Position numbers and translations under genes: made by a program
Part shown: positions 31,560 through 41,300 of the stretch, piece by piece
Layout of the letters: every line of letters begins with the position of its first letter
Numbering within the stretch: the first letter of the stretch is position 1
The notes under the pieces: generated by a model
Databases searched by the model: none
Told to the model about the DNA's origin: nothing
Seen by the model: the letters and a program-made list of their open reading frames with translations, nothing else
Source: Chryseobacterium oncorhynchi
GTDB lineage: Bacteria; Bacteroidota; Bacteroidia; Flavobacteriales; Weeksellaceae
Assembly: GCF_002899895.1 (NCBI RefSeq)
Contig: NZ_PPEI02000002.1
Coordinates: 682,001-746,000, forward strand
Direction of reading: 5' to 3'
Length of the DNA: 64,000 nucleotides

Positions 31560-34349
31560 TTATTTCTTAATTGCTTTAACCGTCTGCTTAGTTCCATCTT
31601 TCATATTCAGAACTACTAAATACATTCCTTGCTTTAAGTCTCCTAAATGAAGAACAGAAGAAGGATTTTCAATAGTTTTTACCAATCTGCCGGAAACTTC
31701 CAGAACAGAAATAGATTTTACAAGATCTGCTTTTGAAATATTCAATACTTCTGCAAATGGGTTTGGATATACCTTAATATCATTCTTAGCTTTAGATGTT
31801 TCTGAAGTTCCAAGATTTTCTTTATTAATAGTAATCGTAAAGGTTTCTTCCAGTTTATCTTCATCATCAGAATAATGTCCTACATTCACATGGTACACAG
31901 TTCCTGCAACCGTTGCCACTGATACTGTTTCGGTAGTACCTCCACCACCGTTATCAGCAGTAGCTACACAAGTTAAATTATCACAGCTTCCGCTGAAAAC
32001 TCCAATTTGAGGATCGAAGCTACTTCCTGCAGGCATTGACACCGCAATTTCGTGAGCTGTACCATCTCCTGTGAAAGTAAACCAAGTACCATCATTCATT
32101 GGATTATTTGAACAAGTAGTAATGAATCCACCGTTATTAGTAGCTCCAGCTGCATCAGCCTGAGTATAGCTATAAGGGAATACAGATGCCATCAACGCAC
32201 CAGCACAAGCATCATTTACCGGAGGAGGAGGCAACGTTCCTACACATATCTTAAAGCCAATTGCCGTTTCTGTTCCACCATAAGTGTAAACTCTTACATA
32301 ATAAGTACTTCCTGCAGTAAGGCCAGAAGCAACACCTGATAGAGGATCTGAGCATAGAACACTTACTAAGGCATCACAACTTCCGCTGAAAACCTGGAAA
32401 TAACTATCTGTAGTTTGACTTGTACCAAGAGAAACAACATCGCTTAATGTAATAGTATGGCTAGCTGCAGTTGCTGTAAATTTAAACCATACATCATCAT
32501 CAGGATTACCATAACAAGGAGCAGGAACCAGACCAGAATCTGTTGCACCAAGTGTATGACCAGAAGTAACTGTTCCACAGTTCATATTTGGATTTACTGT
32601 CAGCGTAACAGCACTCGCACAATCATCGTTTGTTGGTGGCGGAGGTAATGTTCCTACACAGATGTTGAAACTTTGAGCTCTTCCTGTTCCTCCATAACTA
32701 TAAACTCTTACATAATAAGTCTCACCTGTGTTAAGACCAGCAACAATTGCTGATTCAGGATCTGAACATAAAATGCTTGTCAAACCTCCACAGCTTCCGC
32801 TGAAAACTTGGAAATAAGTATCTGTACTTGTACTTCCTGTTCCTACTCCAACAATATTTCTAAGTGAAATAACATGAGAAGCTGCCGTTGCAGTAAATTT
32901 ATACCACACATCATCATCAGGAGTACCAAAACAAGGGGTTGGGTCTAAACTAGAATCTGTTGCTGAAAGTGTTGTACCAGCGGTAACAGTCCCACAGTTC
33001 ATATCAGGATTTACTGTTAAATTAATAGCAGCAGAACACTCATCGTTTGCTGGAGGCGGAGGCAATGTTCCTACACAGATGTTGAAATTTTGAGCACTTC
33101 CTCCATTACCATAGCTATAAACTCTTATATAATAAGTACTCCCTGCAGTAAGTCCGGTTGCAGTTGCTGTTTCCGGATCAGAACATAAAATACTGTTTAA
33201 AGTAGCACAATCACCACTGAAAACCTGGAAATAAGTATCTGTACTTGAAACTGTTCCTGCTGAAACTACATTCTTAAGTGAAATAACATGATTTGATGCA
33301 GTAGCTGTAAACTTATACCACACATCATCATCAGGAGTACCAAAACAAGGATCTGGAGTCAATCCGGAATCTGTTGCAGAAACCGTTGTTCCTGCAGTAA
33401 CAGTTCCACAGTTCAGATCTGGGTTTACTGTCAGATTTACTGCAGCAGTACAGTTATCATTGGCCGGAGGAGGAGGTATTGTTTTAAATTTCACATCGGT
33501 ACAACCGGAAGATTCACCACCTGTCCCAACTGAAATCACTTTAAGGTAATAAGTAGTATTAATAGCAAGAGGAGCTGCCGGAGTGAAGCTGGTTGTAGTT
33601 ACCACTTGTTGATTCGCGATATCTGTTCCTCCCGGAGTAGTTCCAATGGAAACCTTATAACTTGTAGCCCCTTGTGACGCAAACCAAGTAATGGTAGGAG
33701 ACAATGGTACCAAGGTTGCATTGTTTGCTGGATATGATACAGCAGCACAAGCAGGTATTGCACTTGGAGTAAGACCCATAAAGCTTATGACTGATCTATA
33801 TCCTAATGATGTTCCAACTGGTGGATCGGAAGGATCCGGATCTTCAAAATCACTTGAATAAGCAATAGCTCTATCCTGCACTGCATTATATACAGAAAAT
33901 ACTTCATCATCATCATAATCAGACATATTTTCATCTATGGCAAGCACCAGGTTCTGAATATTGTTATACGCAAATGGTGTAGCGAAAGTAATCTCTACCA
34001 CTCCGTTTGAGTTTGAAACAGTTCCAGCAAAAACTTGAGTCATCTGTGCAAGAGGAACCCAGTTGCTTCCAGATGTAAAATTAGTTTTTGTAGTATGACC
34101 TAGATAAACAACCCAATCTGATGAATTGTCTATTGTTCCAGCAGGGTCCAGATAGAATTTAAGACCTGTAATATTTCCTGCAGCATTTGCATTAATTTCC
34201 TGCTTTGTGAAAATTTGTTGGGTATAGGAATACCCGTAATAGGTATTGACCGGAGCATTTCCGATGGTTGTACTACCTTCACCTAATGTGATTTGAGCAC
34301 TAAGAATCATGCTTACTGTGAGCAAGCACAAGAGTAAGATTTTCTTCAT
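31560..34349 (-). CDS. T9SS type A cargo with FnIII and three-fold PPC-like repeats
   Basis: The 929-residue protein has a signal peptide (residues 1-18), an N-terminal beta domain (about 20-195), a fibronectin III-like module (ACAAVSYPANNATLVPLSPTITWFASQGATSYKVSIGTTPGG, about 203-290), three near-identical units of 138-139 residues each opening PPPPxNDxC and ending ICVGTL, and a related fourth unit (NDACAGALMASVFPYSYTQ). The last ~75 residues (KVYPNPFAEVLNIS ... LGDLKQGMYLVVLNMKDGTKQTVKAIKK) are a type A T9SS sorting domain. The PPC-like units resemble pre-peptidase C-terminal domains; no catalytic domain is present, so surface binding or adhesion is likelier than an enzyme. Confidence 0.85.
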   Translation of the reverse strand: MKKILLLCLLTVSMILSAQITLGEGSTTIGNAPVNTYYGYSYTQQIFTKQEINANAAGNITGLKFYLDPAGTIDNSSDWVVYLGHTTKTNFTSGSNWVPLAQMTQVFAGTVSNSNGVVEITFATPFAYNNIQNLVLAIDENMSDYDDDEVFSVYNAVQDRAIAYSSDFEDPDPSDPPVGTSLGYRSVISFMGLTPSAIPACAAVSYPANNATLVPLSPTITWFASQGATSYKVSIGTTPGGTDIANQQVVTTTSFTPAAPLAINTTYYLKVISVGTGGESSGCTDVKFKTIPPPPANDNCTAAVNLTVNPDLNCGTVTAGTTVSATDSGLTPDPCFGTPDDDVWYKFTATASNHVISLKNVVSAGTVSSTDTYFQVFSGDCATLNSILCSDPETATATGLTAGSTYYIRVYSYGNGGSAQNFNICVGTLPPPPANDECSAAINLTVNPDMNCGTVTAGTTLSATDSSLDPTPCFGTPDDDVWYKFTATAASHVISLRNIVGVGTGSTSTDTYFQVFSGSCGGLTSILCSDPESAIVAGLNTGETYYVRVYSYGGTGRAQSFNICVGTLPPPPTNDDCASAVTLTVNPNMNCGTVTSGHTLGATDSGLVPAPCYGNPDDDVWFKFTATAASHTITLSDVVSLGTSQTTDSYFQVFSGSCDALVSVLCSDPLSGVASGLTAGSTYYVRVYTYGGTETAIGFKICVGTLPPPPVNDACAGALMASVFPYSYTQADAAGATNNGGFITTCSNNPMNDGTWFTFTGDGTAHEIAVSMPAGSSFDPQIGVFSGSCDNLTCVATADNGGGGTTETVSVATVAGTVYHVNVGHYSDDEDKLEETFTITINKENLGTSETSKAKNDIKVYPNPFAEVLNISKADLVKSISVLEVSGRLVKTIENPSSVLHLGDLKQGMYLVVLNMKDGTKQTVKAIKK
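32211..33470 (-). repeat. Three 414-417-nt in-frame tandem repeats
   Basis: The proline-rich boundary (PPPPxND.C) recurs near 32213, 32624, 33041 and 33458, giving periods of 414, 417 and 414 nt. The copies keep long stretches of near-identical DNA, pointing to recent duplication or gene conversion. Confidence 0.8.
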
Positions 34350-34421
34350 ATTTAATTTTTTTAAGGGGTTATTACATTTGCCAAATTAATAATAATTTAA
34401 ACACAACCTTAAAAAAATATT

Positions 34422-34454
34422 AAAAAAAAGCAGCAACTATTTAGTTACTGCTTT
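34422..34454 (-). terminator. Terminator of the 1165-residue T9SS protein gene
   Basis: AAAGCAG (34427-34433) pairs with CTGCTTT (34448-34454) with inner AACT/AGTT pairing; T-run on minus follows. It is 20 nt past the stop. Confidence 0.82.
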
Positions 34455-34474
34455 AAATACTTATATTATTCGGT

Positions 34475-37400
34475 TTATTTCTTAATTACTTTAATCACTT
34501 GTCTTGATCTGTCTTTCATATTTAATGTCACTAAATACATACCTTGTTTCAAGTCTCCCAGTTGAAGAACTGAAGAAGGTTTTTCTATGGTTTTCACCAC
34601 TCTTCCGGCAAGATCAATAATATAAACAGACTGAACGTTGGAAATATCAGAGATATTCAGAACATCAGTAAAAGGATTAGGATAGACTTTAATCTCTTTC
34701 ATTTTCTCAGCAACTACAACTTCAGATGTCGCCAATAGACTGCTCGTAACATTGATATCAAAGTTACCCTCCGAACTATCTAGTGTTGGGGAATAATACC
34801 CTACATTCACATAATATACAGTTCCTGCAACAGAACTGAAAGTAAGGGTCTCAACATTATCAACTGCAGCTGCTTTTTCGTCTACTGTACCTACACAAAC
34901 AAAAGCTCCACAACTTCCACTATATACAGATACTCTATGATCCCAGCTTGTAGTACTCTTCGCAGAAACAGTGATCTCTCCTCCGTTCCCAGTAAATTTA
35001 AACCACATTCCATCATTACCTCCTGAACATGTTGTAATAAACCCAGTTCCATTCGTAGCACCTACTCCATTAGTCTGTGAATACGCATATGGGAAAGATG
35101 TTGCAAGCAATGCTCCTGAACAGTTATCATTTGCTGGCGCAGGATTCGCATTTACGGTGAATGTTCTTTCAGCACAAGCTGTTGAGGTATCCGTATTTAC
35201 TTTATAATAATATTTAGTTCCTAATGTTAATGGAGCCGTAACGGTATATGAAGAAACGTTTCCAATATTTACATTATTCATAATATCAGACCCACCTGCT
35301 GTTGTACCAATAGTTAAGGTATAATAAGCTGCTGCCGGCATTGCATTCCATTTTATGATAGGATTTATTGGTTGAAGCGTTGCAGCGTCTGCAGGATATG
35401 TCACAACCGGACATGCTCCCTGAGTCGTAAAGTTATTTATGGTACAAGCAGTGCCCGTAAGCGTTCCGGTATATCCTATTACTGTATAATAATATTTAGT
35501 TGTAAATGCTAAAGACGTAGCAACAGTATACGAAGTAACATTCCCTATATCTACATTATTTAAAATATCAGTTCCTCCAGAGGTAGTTCCCATCGTAATT
35601 TTATATCCTGTAACTCCCGTGATTGCTCCCCAAGTAATGGTAGGAAGCAGAGATACACCTGTTGTACCTGAGCTAGGTGAAGAAATTGAAGGACATAAAG
35701 TGGATGTCGTAAAGTTTCTCTCTGTACAAGCAGTTCCTACTGTACTTCCTGAATATGCAATCACTTTATAATAATATTTCGTACCGAATGCTAAAGGTGT
35801 AGTAAGAGTATAGGTAGCTGCAGTTCCTACATCTACGTTATTCAAGATATCACTTCCGCCTGCGGTAGTTCCCATGGTAATTCTATATCCTGTAACACCT
35901 GTGATCGCTCCCCATGTAATGGTTGGTAGTATTGAAACTCCGGTTGCAGAAGAACTTGGCGCTGAAACAGTAGGACATAAAGTGGATGTTGTAAAGTTTT
36001 TCTCTGTACAAGCTGTTCCTACCGTGCTTCCTGAATATGCGATTACTTTATAATAATATTTCGTATTGAATGCTAAAGGTGTGGTATGAGTATAAGTAGT
36101 TGCATTTCCTACATCTACATTATTCATGATATCGCTTCCACCTGCGGTAGTTCCCATCGTAATTCTATATCCTGTAACTCCGATTATTGCATCCCATGTA
36201 ATAGTTGGAAGCACAGAAACTCCGGTTGCTGAAGAACCTGGTGCTGAAACAGAAGGACATAAAGTAGCAGTTGTAAAGTTTCTATCTGAACAAGCTGGCC
36301 CCATTGTGCTTCCTGAATAAGCAACAACTCTATAATAATACTTCGTATTGAACGCTAAAGGTGTAGTAAGAGTATAAGTAGATACATTTCCTACATCCAC
36401 ATTATCCATAATATCATTTCCTCCAAGCGTAGTTGACATATTAATTCTATATCCCGTAACTCCAGGTATTGCACCCCATGTAATAGTTGGAAGTACAGGT
36501 ACTCCAGTTGCAGAAGCACTAGGTACAGAAACAGAAGGACACAATGTATTTGTTGTAAAGTTTCTCTCTGTACAAGCTGTTCCCTCTGTACTTCCTGAGT
36601 AAGCAATCACTTTATAATAATACTTAGTATTAAAAGACAAAGGTGTAGCAAGAGTATAGGTTACTACATTTCCTACATCCACATTATCCATGATATTATT
36701 TCCTCCAGCGGTAGTTCCCATGGTAATTCTATATCCTGTAACTCCGGAGATTGCACTCCAAGTAATAGTAGGAAGTACCGATACACCACTTGCTGCTGAG
36801 CTAGGTGCTGAAACAATAGGGCATAAAGTAGCTGTTGTAAAGGTTCTTTCTGTACAACCTGAACTCACAGAGGTAGGGCTATAGCTATTAACTGTATAAT
36901 AATATTTTGTATTAAATAGCAATAGAGTTGTAAGTGTATAAGTAGTAACATTTCCTACATCTACATTATTCATAACATCTGTACCACCAGCTGTACTTCC
37001 TATTGAAATCTTATAGCCCGTAGCTCCTGATACTGACGACCAGCTAATAGCAGGAAGTGCTGATACACCTGTTGCTGCTGAAGAAGGCGAAGAAACGGTA
37101 GGACAACCAATATTCAAAGTCAAGAAAGAGCTTTCTGAACATCCGGTATTATTCCCAAGATTGTTGGTAGGAATTACCTTTACATAATATGGTGTTGAAT
37201 AGTTCAGCGCATTTGCAGCAGGAATAGTATAACTAAGAGCATTTCCTACATTTACATTATTCAATATATCAGTTCCACCAGAAGTAGTTCCTACATTAAT
37301 TAAATATCCGGTAGCTCCCGCTGCACTGTTCCATTTCAGTGTAGGAGTTCTGGACACTCCTGTTTCTGCTGCCGCAGGTGCCATTAGCGTGGTACATCCA

Positions 37401-37972
37401 GGAGTCGTAGTGATAGGCTGACTCATTTTGATGTCATCAAATCCTATATAGAAATCTGATGGAGAAACATAGTTGGCTGTAATTCTGAATTTAAAATCCG
37501 CCCCCGCTGGAATTATCCCTGCTGGAATTGTTCCTGAAACAGTAGTACACGGAATTGGAGTTGCATTGGGGCTGTCAAGATTGACAGGAGCAACCAATGT
37601 AGTCCAGTTGGCTCCGGCATCAAGAGAATACTCTGCTGTAAAGTTCCCCTTGATAGCCCCAGTGGTAGAAAATCCTTTAGCAGCATACTTGAATGAATAA
37701 TCAAGTGCCAGACCATTTGAATTGAGAGAAGAATAAACAAGGTTATAGGATGTAATATTGTTATAAAGGTTCCTATACGCCATATTTACACCTGCGCAAG
37801 CAGAACCACCAGACCACATCCCTATCGATAAGGTTTGTGAAGCAGTAGCCGGCAATGCCGAAGAGGTCCACCCGGTGGGTATTGATGATCCCTCAAATCC
37901 CTCGTCAACGAGAATCTGTGCCGAGGCTCCCATACCAAGAGCCATCATACACATCAGTAGAATTTTTTTCAT
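34475..37972 (-). CDS. T9SS type A cargo with eight fibronectin III-like repeats
   Basis: The 1165-residue protein starts with a signal peptide (1-18, MKKILLMCMMALGMGASAQ) and a ~170-residue jelly-roll-like domain (VDEGFEGSSIPTGWTSS ... DFYIGFDDIKMSQ). Eight FnIII-like repeats follow, each about 94 residues: CP.VSAPSSSATGVSVLPTITWGAI then TGYRITMGTTAGGSDIMNNVDVGN and FNTKYYYKVIAYSGSTVGTACTERNFTT. After them a unit shared with the neighbouring 929-residue protein (PANDNCSGALLATSFPYAYSQ) and the same type A sorting domain (KVYPNPFTDVLNISD ... LGDLKQGMYLV) close it. Two Cys per repeat may form disulfides. A surface adhesin or matrix role is inferred; no enzyme domain is seen. Confidence 0.86.
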   Translation of the reverse strand: MKKILLMCMMALGMGASAQILVDEGFEGSSIPTGWTSSALPATASQTLSIGMWSGGSACAGVNMAYRNLYNNITSYNLVYSSLNSNGLALDYSFKYAAKGFSTTGAIKGNFTAEYSLDAGANWTTLVAPVNLDSPNATPIPCTTVSGTIPAGIIPAGADFKFRITANYVSPSDFYIGFDDIKMSQPITTTPGCTTLMAPAAAETGVSRTPTLKWNSAAGATGYLINVGTTSGGTDILNNVNVGNALSYTIPAANALNYSTPYYVKVIPTNNLGNNTGCSESSFLTLNIGCPTVSSPSSAATGVSALPAISWSSVSGATGYKISIGSTAGGTDVMNNVDVGNVTTYTLTTLLLFNTKYYYTVNSYSPTSVSSGCTERTFTTATLCPIVSAPSSAASGVSVLPTITWSAISGVTGYRITMGTTAGGNNIMDNVDVGNVVTYTLATPLSFNTKYYYKVIAYSGSTEGTACTERNFTTNTLCPSVSVPSASATGVPVLPTITWGAIPGVTGYRINMSTTLGGNDIMDNVDVGNVSTYTLTTPLAFNTKYYYRVVAYSGSTMGPACSDRNFTTATLCPSVSAPGSSATGVSVLPTITWDAIIGVTGYRITMGTTAGGSDIMNNVDVGNATTYTHTTPLAFNTKYYYKVIAYSGSTVGTACTEKNFTTSTLCPTVSAPSSSATGVSILPTITWGAITGVTGYRITMGTTAGGSDILNNVDVGTAATYTLTTPLAFGTKYYYKVIAYSGSTVGTACTERNFTTSTLCPSISSPSSGTTGVSLLPTITWGAITGVTGYKITMGTTSGGTDILNNVDIGNVTSYTVATSLAFTTKYYYTVIGYTGTLTGTACTINNFTTQGACPVVTYPADAATLQPINPIIKWNAMPAAAYYTLTIGTTAGGSDIMNNVNIGNVSSYTVTAPLTLGTKYYYKVNTDTSTACAERTFTVNANPAPANDNCSGALLATSFPYAYSQTNGVGATNGTGFITTCSGGNDGMWFKFTGNGGEITVSAKSTTSWDHRVSVYSGSCGAFVCVGTVDEKAAAVDNVETLTFSSVAGTVYYVNVGYYSPTLDSSEGNFDINVTSSLLATSEVVVAEKMKEIKVYPNPFTDVLNISDISNVQSVYIIDLAGRVVKTIEKPSSVLQLGDLKQGMYLVTLNMKDRSRQVIKVIKK
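35440..36990 (-). repeat. Exact 282-nt tandem repeat array in the FnIII region
   Basis: The equivalent codon of the NNVDVGN motif falls at 35564, 35846, 36128, 36410, 36692 and 36974, so the period is exactly 282 nt (94 codons) six times with no indel. Copies are highly alike at DNA level. Confidence 0.85.
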
Positions 37973-38304
37973 AAATAGTAATAATAATAGTTAAGGCGGT
38001 AAAAGTAAATAATATTTGAATAAATATCATAAAATATTAAAAAATACTGATTATTAAAAAACCAATAAGCTTTATCTTTATCAAAAAACTAAACATGTAT
38101 TTAAATATAATATGAATTTAAAAATCAAATAATAAAACACAACGAATTATATATCAGTAACTTAAATTACAACACAACGAATTCCTACCTGTACAATAAT
38201 TACTATTTAACATAAAAATATATTTTAAAAAAAACATCTCGTATTGATTCATAAAAACAAAAAAAGTGGCAAAAAGCCACTTTTCAATCAATTATACTAT
38301 AGAT
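37973..38304. other. 332-nt AT-rich intergenic region
   Basis: It contains the dnaE terminator at its left end and a 12-nt direct repeat ACACAACGAATT at 38137-38148 and 38172-38183. No gene and no consensus promoter for the T9SS gene was recognised. Confidence 0.45.
38256..38284 (-). terminator. Terminator of dnaE
   Basis: AAAAGTGGC (38262-38270) pairs with GCCACTTTT (38276-38284), loop AAAAA, T-rich continuation on minus. It is 21 nt past the stop. Confidence 0.88.
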
Positions 38305-41300
38305 TTAGTTCAAATAGAACTCATACTTATTGAGTAATTGTATTTCTTTAATCAAATCTCCATTTAAATCTACGGAATGTTTCATAGACTGAACTTCAAT
38401 ATGAGAGTCGTCATCAATATTCTTAATGAAGAACTTTAATTTTTGACTTCCTTTATTTCTATCCAGCACTGTTCTGAAAAAGTCAAGATCTTCCGGCCTT
38501 ACATCCATCACATCCATCACAAGAGAAATACTTTTAGCAAATCTTTCAAAAGCTTCCTGAAGCTCAATCACATCATTTACATTCACAAAAACGCGTCCGT
38601 CTTTTACCTGAGCAAATTTTATTTTGAATATAACAAATCTCTGAACTTCAAGTTTTTCTTTCAACCTCATATAATCCCTATCTCCCAATCTGAAAGAATA
38701 AGATCCTGAATAGTCCTCCAGAGTTACAAAAGCTACTTTTTCACCACTCCTGAAACCATCCTGAACTCTATATTCTGTAATCAAACCTGCAACAGTGTAC
38801 TCTTTTCCACCACCGCCATTTTCTCTTTCTTTCTGAAGTGTTTTCCAGTCTTTCTTTTTTTCTTCAAATAATTCTTCGGGCTTATTGGCAAAAGCCTGTT
38901 CCTTATATGCATCCACCTCATCAAGGTTTAAGAATCCAAAAATACCCTTTGGCTCTGCTTTTTTCGTCACCTCTTCCACTACTTCCTCTTCCCCCACAGA
39001 CAATTCATCAGAAACAATCTCTACAAGATCCGTAGTTTCATCTTGTGAATCCTGTTCCAATACAGGAGCCTCATCTGTAGTTGTTTTTTCTTCTTCATCT
39101 TTTTCCAGAACAGACTTTTTGGAAAGTCGTCCCTGCATAAACTGGAATTGATACTTAAATTCATCTAGTGGGTGAGCAGAAAGATAAAATCCGATAGTTT
39201 CTTTTTCTTTATTTAATTTATGCATATTTGGCCATTCCGGACAAGGGGCTAATTTAGGTTGCTCAATCTGCACTTCATCGGCAAAGTCGGCAAACAGAGA
39301 GTGTTCCATCTCATTTTTACTTTCCTGAAAGCTTTGCCCATACCTGATTAGTCTTTCCAAGTTAGTTCTTCCTGCCATATCAATATCGAAATACTGACCT
39401 CTGTGAAAAGAACCTAATTCATCGAAAGCTCCGGCCACCACTAAGCTTTCCGCTACCCTTTTATTCATATGGGATGGCATTATTCTTTCAAAAAAATCAT
39501 AGATATTTTTAAATCTTCCGTTTCCGCGTTCTCTGGTAATCGCTTCACTCGGCCCCTCACCAATTCCCTTGATCGCTCCTAATCCAAAACGAATTTGTCC
39601 TTTCTCATTTACTGAGAATTTATATTGAGATTCATTCACATCAGGACCTAAGACATCAACTCCCATACTCTTACAATCCTCCATAAACATGGTAATTGAA
39701 TCTGTATTGTTAATGTTATTACTCATTACACTTGCCATATATTCGGCAGGATAATTTGCTTTTAAGAATGCAGTCTGATAAGCAATAAAGGCATAACAGG
39801 TAGAGTGAGATTTGTTGAATGCGTATTCAGCAAATGCTTTCCAGTCATTCCAAATTTTCTCAAGCCTTTCTTCATTCAGATTATTCTTTCTGCCTCCTTC
39901 AATAAATTTAGGATACATTTTATTAAGAACATCAATCTGCTTTTTACCCATTGCCTTTCTCAGGGTATCTGCCTCACCTTTTGTAAAGTTGGCCAATTTT
40001 TGGGATAAAAGCATTACCTGCTCCTGATAAACGGTAATTCCGTAGGTTTCCTGTAAATATTCTTCTGTTTCCGGTAAATCGTATACAATCTCTTCTACTC
40101 CATGCTTCCTGTTAATAAAGTTTGGAATATACTTGATCGGACCCGGACGGTATAATGCATTCATGGCAATAAGGTCAGCAAAAACCGTAGGCTTAAGCTC
40201 TCTCATATATTTTTGCATCCCGGGACTTTCATACTGGAAAATACCAACTGTTCTTCCTTCTTTAAATAATTGATAGGTCTTAGTATCATCCAAAGGAATT
40301 TCATCTGGATCAATATCCAAACCATACCTTGCCTTTACAAGCTTTAGAGCATCTTTAATGATCGTTAATGTTCTAAGCCCAAGGAAGTCCATTTTCAGCA
40401 GACCCGCGCTTTCTGCTACTGAGTTATCAAACTGAGACACCAAAATATCAGCATCCTTAGCTGCAATAGTCACAGGCACCAGATTACTCACATCTTCCGG
40501 TGTAATAATTACACCACAGGCATGAATCCCAGTATTCCTGATACAACCCTCCATCTTTTTAGCACTCGCTAACACTCCATGGCGTGAATCATCAGGGCTT
40601 TCAAGAACATACCTCATCTCATCGACAAGCATTTGTTCTTCAGGTTTTAATTTGTCATATTTTGCTAAAGCCTTTGCAATGTTCATCCCCGGACTCGGAG
40701 GAATCAGCTTAGCAATATTGTTTGTATCAGGAATAGGAACATCCAAAACTCTTCCGGCATCTTTAATGGCAGATTTCCCCCCCAATACTGAATAAGTAAT
40801 AATTTGTGCTACCTGAGTTTTTCCATATTTTTCAACTACCCATTTGATAACTCTATCCCTTCCCTCATCATCGAAGTCAATATCAATATCGGGCATCGAA
40901 ACCCTTTCAGGATTCAAGAATCTCTCAAAAAGGAGGTCATATTTAATAGGGTCAACATTCGTAATTCCAATACAATAAGCTACAGCAGATCCGGCAGCAG
41001 ATCCTCTTCCGGGACCCACCCAAACTCCCATATTACGGGCTTCATTACAGAAATCCTGTACAATAAGGAAGTATCCCGGATAACCCGTATTAGCAATAAC
41101 CTCAAGCTCAAAGTCAAGACGTTCTTTTATTTCATCGGTAATTCCCGTTTCTACATATCTTTTCTTTGCCCCTTCATACGTAAGATAGGTAAGATAAGCC
41201 ATCTCACCGCGCTTCCCACCATCTACCTCATCTTCTGCATGAATAAACTCTTCCGGAATATCAAACTTTGGAAGAAGTACATCCCTTTTTAATGTATAAG

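Noticed and set aside
35440-36990. Regular repeats that could be read as a CRISPR-like array
   Set aside because: The 282-nt units are in-frame FnIII domains, far too long and coding throughout; there are no short identical repeats with unique spacers.
38137-38183. 12-nt direct repeat ACACAACGAATT upstream of a T9SS gene
   Set aside because: Only two copies, 165 nt or more upstream of the ATG, in very AT-rich DNA; too little to call a regulatory site.
40804-41292. 162-residue plus-strand frame inside dnaE
   Set aside because: Antisense to a conserved polymerase core with full motifs; no family features.
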